64,000 bases of DNA. Source: Paracoccus onchidii. Lineage in GTDB: Bacteria; Pseudomonadota; Alphaproteobacteria; Rhodobacterales; Rhodobacteraceae. The translations under genes were made by a program, and so were the position numbers. The stretch is from the NCBI RefSeq assembly GCF_028294535.1, contig NZ_JAQBIE010000002.1, forward strand, positions 186,001 through 250,000, given 5' to 3'. Numbering within the stretch: position 1 is the first letter of the stretch; each line of letters begins with the position of its first letter. Below are positions 51,401-60,315 of the stretch, piece by piece. A model generated the notes under the pieces. It was not told where the DNA came from. It was given only the letters and a program-made list of their open reading frames with translations, and did no database searches.

Positions 51401-52498
51401 TCACGCTGCGCGGTCGCAGCTTTGCTTCAACAGGTCCCAATCGAACACGACACCAGTTCCCGGCAAATCCGGGGCGACCGCGCGCCCGTTTTCCAGGGTC
51501 AGAGGTCGGGTCGTGTAGCGATCGATGGGAAAAGAGTGAACTTCGATCCAGCCCGCATTGGGCTGTGCGGACACCAGGCTGACATGCAGTTCCTGCATTC
51601 CGTGACTGCAAACCGGAACGCCTTTCGCTGCTGCCATATGCGCCACCCTCAACCAGCCCGTGATCCCGCCGCAATTCGACGCGTCAGGTTGAATGAAGGA
51701 CAGCCGCGATTGCGCAAGCGCGTATCCGAACTCATGCTCGGTATGCAGGTTTTCGCCCATTGCCAACGGCATTCCCGTCGCCTCGGAAATCTTTGCAAAA
51801 CCTTGATAATCATCGGGAATGATCGGCTCTTCGAACCAAGTGATATCATAGGGTGCGAATGCCTGCGCCGCTGCAATGGCACCCTCGACATCCATCGAGT
51901 AATTCGCGTCGACCATAAAGGCCACATCCGGTCCGATCAGCTCGCGAACCGCCCGCACACGCCGGACATCTTCCGAAAGATGCGGCTGGCCCACCTTGAT
52001 CTTTACCGCGTCGAACCCCTGGGCAACATAGCCCGAAATCGTATCCAGCAACTTCGGCAATGGAAAATTCAGATCAATGCCACCACGATAGGCACGGCAG
52101 GTGTTTTGCGCGCCCCCCGCCATTTGCCAAAGCGGCATCGCCTCGGCCTGCCCTCGTAGATCCCATAACGCTATATCGGCCGCGGAAATGGCAAATGACG
52201 CGATGCCGCCACGCGCCACATAATGCATATGCCATTGCATTTCATCATAAAGCTGATCGATCCCGTCGGCGTCCTGACCTATCAGAAAAGGGGCAAGATC
52301 ATCTTGCAGCATCGCCACGATCGCGCTGCCGCCCTTGCCGCCGGTATATGTATAGCCCGTCCCGGATCGCCCATTTGCATCGGTAATCGTGCAGGTGATC
52401 AGTTCGAAATGCGTATGCGCACCATGTTTTGCATCGACCAGAACCTCATCCAGCGGCACTTGGAAATAGCGCACCGTAACATCGGTGATTGCTGCCAT
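51401..52498 (-). CDS. Mandelate racemase/muconate lactonizing enzyme-family sugar-acid dehydratase
   Basis: A 365-residue enolase-superfamily enzyme of the mandelate racemase subgroup. The KxK base motif is K166-I-K168, metal ligands are D197, E223 and E249, and the Asp-His dyad is D272 and H299 (CSHGMQE). Most members with this set dehydrate sugar acids to 2-keto-3-deoxy acids. Neighbouring aldehyde dehydrogenase, zinc dehydrogenase and KduD-like genes agree with such a route. GGAGGGA precedes the ATG. I cannot name the sugar acid; galactonate-, arabinonate- or lyxonate-type substrates are all possible. Confidence 0.88.
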   Translation of the reverse strand: MAAITDVTVRYFQVPLDEVLVDAKHGAHTHFELITCTITDANGRSGTGYTYTGGKGGSAIVAMLQDDLAPFLIGQDADGIDQLYDEMQWHMHYVARGGIASFAISAADIALWDLRGQAEAMPLWQMAGGAQNTCRAYRGGIDLNFPLPKLLDTISGYVAQGFDAVKIKVGQPHLSEDVRRVRAVRELIGPDVAFMVDANYSMDVEGAIAAAQAFAPYDITWFEEPIIPDDYQGFAKISEATGMPLAMGENLHTEHEFGYALAQSRLSFIQPDASNCGGITGWLRVAHMAAAKGVPVCSHGMQELHVSLVSAQPNAGWIEVHSFPIDRYTTRPLTLENGRAVAPDLPGTGVVFDWDLLKQSCDRAA

Positions 52499-52514
52499 AG
52501 ATCTTCCCTCCGGA

Positions 52515-53954
52515 TCAGGACCAGTTCACATACATGGTCTGTTTTTTCAGATAGTTGTCGAAGCCATACTTGCCGTCTTCGCCGCCGATGCCAGATTGGT
52601 TCCAACCGGCGTGATAGCCCTGAACCTGCTCGCCATTGGCGCGATTGAAATAGATCTCGGCAAAGTTCAATTCGCGGCTGACACGCATCATCCGCTGGAT
52701 ATCTCGGGTGAACAGATAGGCCGAAAGCCCATAATCGCTGTCATTGGCCTTGGTCAACGCGTCTTCGAAACTGTCGACGCGCATAAACGGCACCACCGGT
52801 CCGAAAACCTCGGAGCGGATGATCGGATTGTCATTTCTGTCCAGTTCCAGCACCGTGGGCGACATCCAATGCCCCTTGGAAAAGGACCCTTCGCGCAATC
52901 GCCCACCGGGCAGGATCGCCTTGGCACCCGCGGCGATAGCCTGTTCCACCAATGCTTCGATCTTGTCGATCTCCACGCCGCTGACCTTGGGGCCAAGATC
53001 CGGATCATCCATGGGGTCACCGATCCGCAGCTTCCCGATGCGCTGGATAAATTTTTGCATGAAACGATCAGCTATGTCGCGATGCAGATACATACGCTCA
53101 TTGCAGGTGCAGACCTGCCCGCAATTGGTGAACCGCGCAACAATTGCCGCCTCGACAGCCTTGTCCAGATCAGCATCTTCCATCACGATAAAGGGCGCCT
53201 TGCCACCCAATTCGAGGCTGATCACCTTGAGGCGATCCGCCGCCGACCGATAGATCTCGCGCCCCGCGCGCGTGCTGCCGGTCATGGTGATCATGTCGGA
53301 TAGCGGACTTTCGACCATCGCCCGTCCCGCGATGGCACCACGCCCGGTAATCACGTTGAACACCCCGGCAGGAACGCCGACCTGCTGCGCCAATCGGGCG
53401 AGGTTCAGACCGGAAAGCGGCGTGATTTCATGGCTCATCAACACGAAGCTGTTGCCCGCAACCAAGGCCGGGCCCAGCTTGCGCGCGGCAAGGGCCAGCG
53501 GATAATTCCACGCTGTCAGCCCGACGACCACGCCGCGCGGGACCCGCCTGATCATGATTTCCTCATCCGGGTTGTCCGAAGGCATGATGTCGCCTTCGAT
53601 ACGCCGGGCATTTTCCGCGGCATAGGTCAGGAAATTGGCGGCGGCCTGCACCTCTCCGCGCGCTTGCCCGATCGGCTTGCCTTGTTCCGCGACCAGTGAT
53701 GTCGCCAATGCCTCGGAATTCTTCTGGACGCTGGCGGCCAATGCATGAACCACCTTCGCACGGGCAATCGCGGGCATCGCGGCCCAGCTCGTTTGGGCTT
53801 TCCTTGCCGCTTCCAACGCTTCGAGCGCAAGATCAGCACCGCAATCTGGAACGCTGGCGATGATTTGCTCGTTCGCCGGGTTTTCGACCTCGATCCTGCC
53901 AGCGCCCGAAGGATTGATCCATTCACCGCCGATAAAGATATCGCGCCGTTCCAT
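52515..53954 (-). CDS. Aldehyde dehydrogenase, lactaldehyde/glycolaldehyde dehydrogenase (AldA) type
   Basis: A 479-residue NAD-dependent aldehyde dehydrogenase with end-to-end resemblance to E. coli AldA, including the identical length if the ATG at 53954 is used. Catalytic N150 (WNYP), E249 (ELGGKAP) and C282 (GQVCTC) are present. The cofactor-binding lysine of the usual KPSE motif is replaced: residues 173-176 read MSHE. AldA enzymes oxidise the short aldehyde released from deoxy-sugar cleavage. It is first in the operon with the dehydratase and two dehydrogenases. A GAGGG site supports the 53954 start; 53969 is the alternative. An operator-like site lies 23 bases upstream. Confidence 0.9.
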   Translation of the reverse strand: MERRDIFIGGEWINPSGAGRIEVENPANEQIIASVPDCGADLALEALEAARKAQTSWAAMPAIARAKVVHALAASVQKNSEALATSLVAEQGKPIGQARGEVQAAANFLTYAAENARRIEGDIMPSDNPDEEIMIRRVPRGVVVGLTAWNYPLALAARKLGPALVAGNSFVLMSHEITPLSGLNLARLAQQVGVPAGVFNVITGRGAIAGRAMVESPLSDMITMTGSTRAGREIYRSAADRLKVISLELGGKAPFIVMEDADLDKAVEAAIVARFTNCGQVCTCNERMYLHRDIADRFMQKFIQRIGKLRIGDPMDDPDLGPKVSGVEIDKIEALVEQAIAAGAKAILPGGRLREGSFSKGHWMSPTVLELDRNDNPIIRSEVFGPVVPFMRVDSFEDALTKANDSDYGLSAYLFTRDIQRMMRVSRELNFAEIYFNRANGEQVQGYHAGWNQSGIGGEDGKYGFDNYLKKQTMYVNWS

Positions 53955-53976
53955 TAACTTTGCCCTCATGTGCCTT

Positions 53977-53987
53977 TGGTCATACCA
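53977..53987. promoter_or_regulatory. Perfect FadR-type GntR operator-like site
   Basis: TGGTCATACCA is a dyad (TGGT, three bases, ACCA) with the layout of E. coli FadR sites. Its complement shares GTATGAC with the sites near 48545. It lies 23 bases upstream of the aldehyde dehydrogenase start, in a position suited to repression. Confidence 0.6.
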
Positions 53988-54021
53988 TAAATGCCTTCAT
54001 GGCGCTGAATATCGCAGATGT

Positions 54022-54050
54022 CAAAGAAAAATAGCGGCCATTGGCCGCTA
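54022..54050 (-). terminator. Intrinsic terminator of the taurine aminotransferase gene
   Basis: On the minus strand a nine-base stem (TAGCGGCCA with TGGCCGCTA) is followed by a TTTTTCTTT tract. It starts 57 bases after the aminotransferase stop. It isolates that gene from the downstream dehydrogenase operon, which therefore has its own promoter between about 53955 and 54021. Confidence 0.85.
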
Positions 54051-54107
54051 TTGTATGACATTGATGCTGCGAAACATGATATCCCGCAGCATCGAATGGT
54101 TTTGAGA

Positions 54108-55487
54108 TCAACCCATGACGCGCGTCAACGCCGCATCGATCGCGTCGGTAATCCGGTCGATATCCTCTGCGGTCGCGATCAGAGCCGGCGACAGGCATAG
54201 CGTATTGTTCAGCCCGTGCAGTGACCGGTTGGTCGCCCCGATGATCACCCCCTGCCCCATGCAATCCGCAACCACGGCCTGCACCAGCTTTTCCTCAAGG
54301 GGTTCCTTGGAATCGCGATCCGCAACCAGTTCGGCACCACAGAACAGGCCCAGCCCCCGAACATCGCCAATGACGTCGTGACGGTCCATCAACTCTCGCA
54401 GGTTTTTCAGGACACGCTCACCCATCAGGCGGGTATTCTCCAGCAATCCCTCATCCTCGATGATGCGCATGTTTTCCAATGCCGCAACCGGCCCGGACGT
54501 GCATCCGCCAAAGGTCGATATATCGCGAAAATAGCCCATCGGATCGCTGGCGTCGTCCTTGAACATGTCAAAAACCCGTTCGGTCGTGACCGTGCAGGCA
54601 ATCGCCGCGTAACCCGAGGCAACCCCCTTGGCCATCGTCACGAAATCAGGTTCGATCCCGTAATGCTGATATCCGAACCACTTGCCCGTACGGCCCAGCC
54701 CACAGACCACCTCGTCTATATGCAGCAGAATGTCATGTTTTCGGCAGATTTCCTGAACACGTTGCCAATACCCCTCCGGCGGCACGATCACCCCGCCACC
54801 GGCAGTGACCGGCTCAAGCACCAGCGCGCCGATACTGTCAGGCCCCTCGTGCAAGATCACCTCTTCGATGGCATCGGCGGCGCGGACGCCATAAGCCTCG
54901 ACATCCCATTGCTTGCGATATTCAAGGCAATGGGGGACCATGACAAAACCGTCGGGATACGGACCGTATTGTTCGGCCCGCTGCGCCTGCCCCGAGGTTG
55001 CAAGCGTGCCAATCGTGGTGCCGTGATAGTCACGTTCGCGATACAGGATCTTGCCCTTCTTGCCGCCATGATGACGCGCCGAGATCTGGCGCACCATCTT
55101 GTAGACCTTTTCGTTTGCCTCAGACCCGGAATTCGAGAAGTAGACACGGCTCAGGCCCGGCATTTTCTCGATCAGTTTCTCCGCGAAAAGCGCGCACGGC
55201 ACATTGCCTGCGGCCCCCGCGAAATAGTTCAGCCGCACAAGCTGTTCGCGCACGGCATCCGCAATGCTTTCGCGGCCATAACCGACATTGACCGTCCAGA
55301 CCCCGCCCGAGACCGCATCAAGATATTCCTTGCCCGTCGCATCCCACAATCTCATCCCCTTGCCTTCAACAAACACGCGGGGATCCGTCGTTTCATATGG
55401 CTTGTGCTGGCTGAGGTGATGCCAGACATGGGCGCGATCCGCGGCAACCACATCCGAGATATCGTTTTGCGTCAGGTCCAGGGTCAT
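54108..55487 (-). CDS. tpa: Taurine-pyruvate aminotransferase (class III)
   Basis: A 459-residue PLP enzyme closely matching the taurine-pyruvate aminotransferases of Rhodobacteraceae as I recall them. Features include the N-terminal LTQNDISDVVAADRAHVWHH, DAVSGGVWTVNVGYGRESIA, YFSNSGSEANEKVYKM, the aspartate in LLHIDEVVCGLGRTG and the PLP lysine in MAKGVASGYAA. It would convert taurine and pyruvate to sulfoacetaldehyde and alanine. AGGAGG is upstream. Sulfoacetaldehyde acetyltransferase (xsc), tauR and a taurine importer, its common partners, are not nearby. A related beta-alanine or omega-amino acid substrate cannot be excluded. Confidence 0.85.
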   Translation of the reverse strand: MTLDLTQNDISDVVAADRAHVWHHLSQHKPYETTDPRVFVEGKGMRLWDATGKEYLDAVSGGVWTVNVGYGRESIADAVREQLVRLNYFAGAAGNVPCALFAEKLIEKMPGLSRVYFSNSGSEANEKVYKMVRQISARHHGGKKGKILYRERDYHGTTIGTLATSGQAQRAEQYGPYPDGFVMVPHCLEYRKQWDVEAYGVRAADAIEEVILHEGPDSIGALVLEPVTAGGGVIVPPEGYWQRVQEICRKHDILLHIDEVVCGLGRTGKWFGYQHYGIEPDFVTMAKGVASGYAAIACTVTTERVFDMFKDDASDPMGYFRDISTFGGCTSGPVAALENMRIIEDEGLLENTRLMGERVLKNLRELMDRHDVIGDVRGLGLFCGAELVADRDSKEPLEEKLVQAVVADCMGQGVIIGATNRSLHGLNNTLCLSPALIATAEDIDRITDAIDAALTRVMG

Positions 55488-55625
55488 CGTCGCCTCCTAA
55501 TCTTGTGCCTATCGTGCCCAACTGCAGCTTAGGCCCATCCGGCGGGGTTCGACAATCACCCCCAAGCTGATCAGGTCCGGATTTCGACCGACAACCCGTC
55601 ACTCGCTGTTTCAAGGCATGGCATT

Positions 55626-55666
55626 CGCCCGCCCGGACCAGATGTCAGCAAGGGTCCGGGCGGGCG
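55626..55666. other. Very strong hairpin between tpa and the VOC protein gene
   Basis: A perfect 14-base stem (CGCCCGCCCGGACC with its complement) encloses a 13-base loop. There is no T-run on either side. It lies 20 bases after the glyoxalase-like gene stop, upstream of nothing on that strand except the distant tpa promoter region, so it could protect or end that transcript. Confidence 0.6.
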
Positions 55667-55685
55667 TCAAGGTCCGGCGTCACAC

Positions 55686-56321
55686 TCAATCGATGACAGC
55701 CGGCCCGTCAGGTGTATCGACGGCAAATGACAAACCAGCCGGCCCCTGATCGACCCGGGCCAGATGGTCGATTCCCAACGCGACCAGTGTCCCGTTCAAC
55801 TCAGCCGGGCGGGGATGCGTCAGAACCACGGATTGCAGGCGAACGCCCAGGTCCTGCTGACCTTGTGACGGATGCGGACCCGGCGACCATTCGATGAAAG
55901 CCGGCAGCAGACCGCCTTCGGGCAAATGGCCGTCACGCGGCACTGTCAGGCGCCAGCTGCGCCCCCCGCGGCTCAGCTCGATCACCTCGCCCAGATCGAT
56001 AGGGCTGGCGGCAACAACAGCGTCCAGATCGTCGGTCCCCACCACCCAGCACAAGGCCCGTGGCCGTTGCGCGATCCGGTCCCTTGTGGCGTCGTCGTCC
56101 AGCGAAAACCAACGGACGCGCCCGGGTGCCGGAGCGTCGGGATCAATGGCGATGATTTCAAGAAAGGTCTGGTTGCCCGTCTGCATGACGCAGTTATGGG
56201 TGCTCATCGCTTCATGCTTGCCGCCAGGGGGCACCGTCACCCCCAAAATGTCGCGCAGCGCCGCCTGCCCCTGTTCCAGATTGGCCGCGCCAATCGCGAT
56301 ATGGTCGATCCTGTTGTTCAT
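55686..56321 (-). CDS. VOC-superfamily (glyoxalase-like) protein
   Basis: A 211-residue protein with the N-terminal RIDHIAIGAANLEQGQAAL, the first metal-binding strand of the glyoxalase/bleomycin-resistance fold. A mid-region LEIIAIDPDAPAP and a second half follow (GVRLQSVVLTHPRPAELNGTL). The family binds metal and acts on small carbonyl or peroxide substrates; the specific role is unknown. The ATG at 56321 has GAGGACAGG upstream, and the gene lies ten bases after the beta-lyase gene, so the two form one operon. Confidence 0.8.
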   Translation of the reverse strand: MNNRIDHIAIGAANLEQGQAALRDILGVTVPPGGKHEAMSTHNCVMQTGNQTFLEIIAIDPDAPAPGRVRWFSLDDDATRDRIAQRPRALCWVVGTDDLDAVVAASPIDLGEVIELSRGGRSWRLTVPRDGHLPEGGLLPAFIEWSPGPHPSQGQQDLGVRLQSVVLTHPRPAELNGTLVALGIDHLARVDQGPAGLSFAVDTPDGPAVID

Positions 56322-56331
56322 GATCCTGTCC

Positions 56332-57495
56332 TCAGTCCAAAAGTGGTAGTGCCCGCGCCAGATCCGCGCAAAGGCTATCGGGATTTTCAAAGCCGATATT
56401 CAACCGGACAAGATGCCCGGCCTCATCCCATCGAGTCGCCGTGCGCAGCGGCCGCACCGGCAGGATCAGGCTTTCGAATCCGCCCCAGCTGACGCCAATC
56501 CCGAACAGATCCAACGCATCGACAAATGCATGCAACCGGTCTGTCGAGCAATCGCGAACCACGATGCTGAACAGGCCCGCAGATCCTTCGAAATCGCGTT
56601 TCCATGTGTCATGCCCCGGGCATTCCGGGAAAGCTGGATGCAGGACCTTCAGCACCTGCGGCTGTTCCGCCAGCCAGCGCGCGACCTGCAACCCCGAAGA
56701 CTCGGCAGCTTTCATGCGCATTTCCAATGTCCGCAATCCGCGCAAGGACAGGAACACGTCCTGGCTGCCGGGCTTGTCCCCAAAGGCCAGTGCCATTTGC
56801 CGCATGCGGGGATAGGTCGCTTCATTGCAAACGATAAACCCGATCATGCTATCGGCATGTCCCCCGATATATTTTGAACCGGAATGCACGACGACATCCG
56901 CCCCCAGGGAAAGCGGGCGGCAGAAAATCGGCGTCGCCCAGGTGCCATCAATGATCGCAAGCGCACCATGCGCCCGCGCGGTGGCGGAAATTGCCCTTAT
57001 GTCCGGCACTTCGAAGGTTCCCGAACCGGGGGCCTCGAACATCACGGCGCTGGTATTGCTTTGCAAGAGCGGCGAAATGTCCTGCATTGAATCGAAATAG
57101 GTCACTTCGACGCCATAGCGCGCCAGCACATTGTCGCAGAAATTGCGCGTCGGCATATATACGTTGTCGGCAACCAGAAGATGATCCCCGGATCTTGCAG
57201 CCCCCATCAGGGCAAGTGTCACCGCAGTCAGCCCGGCCGAAACGCTGACACAACCTGCCCCGCCCTCCAACGCCGTCATCGCAGCCTCCAGTTCGAAACT
57301 GGCAGGGGTTCCATAGCGCCCGTAATACAATGTCCCATGCTGGTGCCGGGCGTCACGCGCCGCCTCGAATTCAGCGAGGCTGTTGAACAGCATTGTCGAC
57401 CCTTGCGATATCGGCAGGTTCACGGGGCGCCCATTGGCCTGCACTCCGCGCCCAAGGTGAACAAGCGCGTCGGAAAATAAAGGACGATCAGTCAT
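56332..57495 (-). CDS. Cystathionine beta-lyase-like PLP enzyme (MetC family)
   Basis: A 387-residue Cys/Met-metabolism PLP enzyme. It has YGRYGTPASFELEAAMTALE, the aromatic cofactor-stacking region after SVSAGLTAVT, and the PLP lysine in VVHSGSKYIGGHADSMIG. In MetC-type enzymes the family breaks the C-S bond of cystathionine or related thioethers. The start at 57495 has AAAGG upstream. It is divergent from an IclR regulator and next to a glyoxalase-fold gene, so a catabolic rather than biosynthetic role is possible. Confidence 0.87.
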   Translation of the reverse strand: MTDRPLFSDALVHLGRGVQANGRPVNLPISQGSTMLFNSLAEFEAARDARHQHGTLYYGRYGTPASFELEAAMTALEGGAGCVSVSAGLTAVTLALMGAARSGDHLLVADNVYMPTRNFCDNVLARYGVEVTYFDSMQDISPLLQSNTSAVMFEAPGSGTFEVPDIRAISATARAHGALAIIDGTWATPIFCRPLSLGADVVVHSGSKYIGGHADSMIGFIVCNEATYPRMRQMALAFGDKPGSQDVFLSLRGLRTLEMRMKAAESSGLQVARWLAEQPQVLKVLHPAFPECPGHDTWKRDFEGSAGLFSIVVRDCSTDRLHAFVDALDLFGIGVSWGGFESLILPVRPLRTATRWDEAGHLVRLNIGFENPDSLCADLARALPLLD

Positions 57496-57697
57496 CGGAG
57501 ATACCTTTGCGGCAATGGATTTTCCGACTGTGACGAATAGGTCTTTTCGTGTCAATATATGTGATATATGTTCTTTATATCAGCACACCGATTGACTTGC
57601 ATAACGAGCTTCGCCGCGAATGCGGCACCGACATTCACTTCGCAAGCGATTTCGCGGATGATCGATAACAAGCGCCGGACAAACACAGGAGGAACGG
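57496..57697. promoter_or_regulatory. Divergent promoter region of the beta-lyase and IclR genes
   Basis: This 202-base gap contains an A/T-rich stretch near 57540-57585 with ATATGTGATATATGTTC, a plausible promoter/operator core. It ends with ACAGGAGGAACGG before the IclR GTG start. No exact long dyad was recognised. Confidence 0.45.
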
Positions 57698-58483
57698 GTG
57701 GATCAACAAGACACAGCCCCAGAACCCAAAAAGACACCAAAAGTCGACAGCACTCTAGCCAAAGGCCTGCAGATACTTGAGGCGCTGGCCCAATCCAAAG
57801 GCCCTCGCGGCGTATCAGAACTGTCCCGAGAGCTGGAGCTGACGAAATCGAACGTGTTCCGGCTACTGCAGACATTATCCACCCTGGGCTATGCACGCCC
57901 GACCGATGACAAACGCTACAGCGCGACCTTGAAGGCGTGGCAGGTTGGCCGTTCTGTTGTCGAACATTTCAACCTTCGCGACATCTGTGCACCCTCGATG
58001 CAAATGCTGGCCAGCAAGACGGGCGAAGCCGTCTATCTGGCAGTGCCCGAAGGGCTGAACGTGGTCTATATCGACAAGATCGACAGTATCCAGCCGATCC
58101 GATCATGGAACCCGGTATCAGGCTCGGCACCTATACATTGCGTCGGGACCGGCAAGGCAATCCTGGCGGCAAACTATGTCAGGATGAGGGATCTTCTGAC
58201 CGGCAACCTGACCAGACACACTGAACACAGCATCACCTCGATCAAGGCTATGGATGACGAGATCCTACAGATCCGGGCCAAGGGATACGCCATCGACACC
58301 GGTGAATTCCGCGACCAGATCCGCAGCTATGGGGCCGCGATCTGCATGCCCGACGGAACCGCGATTGCGGCCTTCGGCGTTTCGGTTCCCGAAATCAATC
58401 TGAAAGATGGCGATGAAGAAATGATCTGCCAGCTGGTCAGGCTGGCAGCCGAGTCGGTGTCACAACAATTGGGTCGCAGCTAG
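57698..58483 (+). CDS. IclR-family transcriptional regulator
   Basis: A 261-residue regulator starting at GTG 57698, supported by AGGAGG seven bases upstream. The N-terminal winged helix-turn-helix contains GVSELSRELELTKSNVFRLLQ (about residues 39-58). The C-terminal IclR effector domain includes VPEGLNVVYIDKIDS, HCVGTGKAILA and YGAAICMPDGTAIAAFGVSVP. IclR proteins usually control aromatic or small-acid catabolic genes beside them. Here the candidates are the divergent beta-lyase operon and the hydantoinase operon to the right. Confidence 0.92.
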   Translation: MDQQDTAPEPKKTPKVDSTLAKGLQILEALAQSKGPRGVSELSRELELTKSNVFRLLQTLSTLGYARPTDDKRYSATLKAWQVGRSVVEHFNLRDICAPSMQMLASKTGEAVYLAVPEGLNVVYIDKIDSIQPIRSWNPVSGSAPIHCVGTGKAILAANYVRMRDLLTGNLTRHTEHSITSIKAMDDEILQIRAKGYAIDTGEFRDQIRSYGAAICMPDGTAIAAFGVSVPEINLKDGDEEMICQLVRLAAESVSQQLGRS

Positions 58484-58494
58484 CCAGTCCGGAG

Positions 58495-58896
58495 CTACGA
58501 TTTGGGGGCGGGAAATTCGACCGGCCCGCCCTGCTTTTCCCACGTCGAGAAACCTTCCTTCAGGTGGGCTGCCTCAAAACCCATGTCCTGAAGCAGCGCG
58601 ACGGACAATGCCGACCGCCAGCCACTTGCGCAGTGGAAGACGAATTTTTTGTCCTCGCCAAAGATCTCCTTGAAATACGGGCTTTCGGGATCCACCCAGA
58701 ATTCAAGCATGCCGCGCGGGCAATGAAAACTGCCCGGTATAAAGCCAGATCGCTGCCGTTCCCGCACATCCCGCAGATCCACGATCACCACACCGGGATC
58801 ATCGACCATCGCTATGGCGTCTTTTGTTTCGACCTCTTGGATGCGTGCGCGCGCTTGTTCGACCATTTTCTTGACCGATGTGTTCAGTTCTGGCAT
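58495..58896 (-). CDS. Rhodanese-like sulfurtransferase domain protein
   Basis: A 133-residue single-domain rhodanese. VVIVDLRDVRERQRSGFIPGS is the N-terminal CDC25-like motif, and the active-site loop is HCASGWRSAL with the catalytic cysteine. It may move sulfane sulfur or act in thiosulfate or persulfide handling. AAGGAGAT lies before the ATG. It converges with the IclR gene and is divergent from the FAD oxidoreductase gene. Confidence 0.9.
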   Translation of the reverse strand: MPELNTSVKKMVEQARARIQEVETKDAIAMVDDPGVVIVDLRDVRERQRSGFIPGSFHCPRGMLEFWVDPESPYFKEIFGEDKKFVFHCASGWRSALSVALLQDMGFEAAHLKEGFSTWEKQGGPVEFPAPKS

Positions 58897-59031
58897 TCGC
58901 CATCTCCTTTGTATCGCTATTCAGAACAATCATAATGTATATTGACACATCCTTTTATGTGCATCAAGCTTTCACCCAAAGGGCGTGCCGACATGAATCG
59001 ACCGCCATACCGCACCAACCAGGAGAGAGCC

Positions 59032-60303
59032 GTGGCACCAGACAAGCCGATTTCCTTGTGGGACATGTCAGCCGCCGAACACGCATATCAAAACGATATG
59101 GATGGTGACTCGACATGTGATGTCGCCATTGTCGGAGGGGGCTTTACAGGCCTGTCCACTGCCTTGCACGCCGCCAATCTGGGGCTGGATTGCCATGTTC
59201 TGGAAGCCAAGCATATCGGCTATGGCGGGTCAGGGCGCAATGTGGGTCTGGTGAATGCCGGGGTCTGGTTGCCCCCCCGGGATGTCGAAGACACATTGGG
59301 CAAGGCAACAGGCTCACGACTGGTCGACCAACTTGGGCAGATGCCGGAATATGTCTTCTCGCTGATCGAAAAATACCAGATCCGTTGCGAGGCGACACGA
59401 AACGGCACGATTCACGCAGCACATTCCGCAAAAGGCTTTCAAGACCTGCAGACACGCGCGGAACAATGGCAAAGGATCGGGGCGCCGGTTGATCTTCTGG
59501 ATGCATCCGAAACTGCGAAAAAGACCGGCACGGACAAGTTCCACGGTGGGTTGCTTGACCGCCGTGCGGGCACGATCAACCCAATGGGCTATGCCCGCGG
59601 GCTTGCACGGGCAGCGCTTGCAGCCGGCGCAAGGATCTCAACTGGCGTCAAGGCGACGAACCTGTCGCGCAGCGGCGATCGGTGGCTGGTTCGAACCAAT
59701 CGCGGAACAATCAGCGCAAAATATGTCGTGCTTGGGACCAACGCCTATTCCGATGACCTGTGGCCGGGGCTGCGCCAAACATTCACGAACATCCATTTCT
59801 TCCAGCTTTCGACCAAGCCCCTTGGCGCGATAGCCGATCATATCCTGCCCGAAAGACAAGGATTATGGGACACAAACCAGATCATGTTTTCCTTGCGCCG
59901 TGACGATTTCGGGCGGTTGATCATCGGCTCGATGGGGTCTGCGATCGGTGGTATGAATGGTCTTTCGCATCGTTGGGCCAAGGCCAACCTGAAGCGCCTG
60001 TTTCCAGAACTTGGCCAGGTCGAATTCGACAATGCCTGGCATGGTCAGATTGCGATGACCCCTGACCATTTGTTCCGGATCCACAAACTGGCCGACGGAT
60101 TGTTCACGCCCATCGGCTATAACGGTCGCGGGATCACAACCGGCACGATGTTCGGCAAGGCCCTGGCCGAGCTGATGACCGGCGCGGACGAATCCGTTCT
60201 GCCCGTTCCGGTAAGCGGCATGAAGCGCGTGTCTCATCGCGCGTTGAAGGCCGGGTTCTACGAATCCGCCTTTACCATGAACCAATTATTGAAAAGCTTC
60301 TGA
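59032..60303 (+). CDS. FAD-dependent oxidoreductase of the DAO/PuuB family
   Basis: A flavoprotein of about 423 residues with CDVAIVGGGFTGLSTALHAA near the N-terminus and GYGGSGRNVGLVNAGVW, where the FAD contacts lie. The C-terminal GIGYNGRGITTGTMFGKALAEL-like stretch (reads IGYNGRGITTGTMFGKAL) is typical of gamma-glutamylputrescine oxidase and sarcosine oxidase relatives. I favour GTG at 59032 because GGAG is six bases upstream; an in-frame ATG at 58993 would add 13 residues. It oxidises an amine or amino acid, unknown which. It lies 12 bases before the hydantoinase subunit A gene and is probably co-transcribed. Confidence 0.85.
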   Translation: MAPDKPISLWDMSAAEHAYQNDMDGDSTCDVAIVGGGFTGLSTALHAANLGLDCHVLEAKHIGYGGSGRNVGLVNAGVWLPPRDVEDTLGKATGSRLVDQLGQMPEYVFSLIEKYQIRCEATRNGTIHAAHSAKGFQDLQTRAEQWQRIGAPVDLLDASETAKKTGTDKFHGGLLDRRAGTINPMGYARGLARAALAAGARISTGVKATNLSRSGDRWLVRTNRGTISAKYVVLGTNAYSDDLWPGLRQTFTNIHFFQLSTKPLGAIADHILPERQGLWDTNQIMFSLRRDDFGRLIIGSMGSAIGGMNGLSHRWAKANLKRLFPELGQVEFDNAWHGQIAMTPDHLFRIHKLADGLFTPIGYNGRGITTGTMFGKALAELMTGADESVLPVPVSGMKRVSHRALKAGFYESAFTMNQLLKSF

Positions 60304-60315
60304 TCCGAGGTCTGC

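Noticed and set aside
54051-54061. TTGTATGACAT as another GntR operator
   Set aside because: It resembles the sites near 48545, but it lies in the 3' untranslated region of tpa, upstream of that gene's terminator, and misses the last consensus base.
54378-55532. 384-codon plus-strand open frame opposite tpa
   Set aside because: Composition-driven shadow of the aminotransferase gene, which is convincingly coding.
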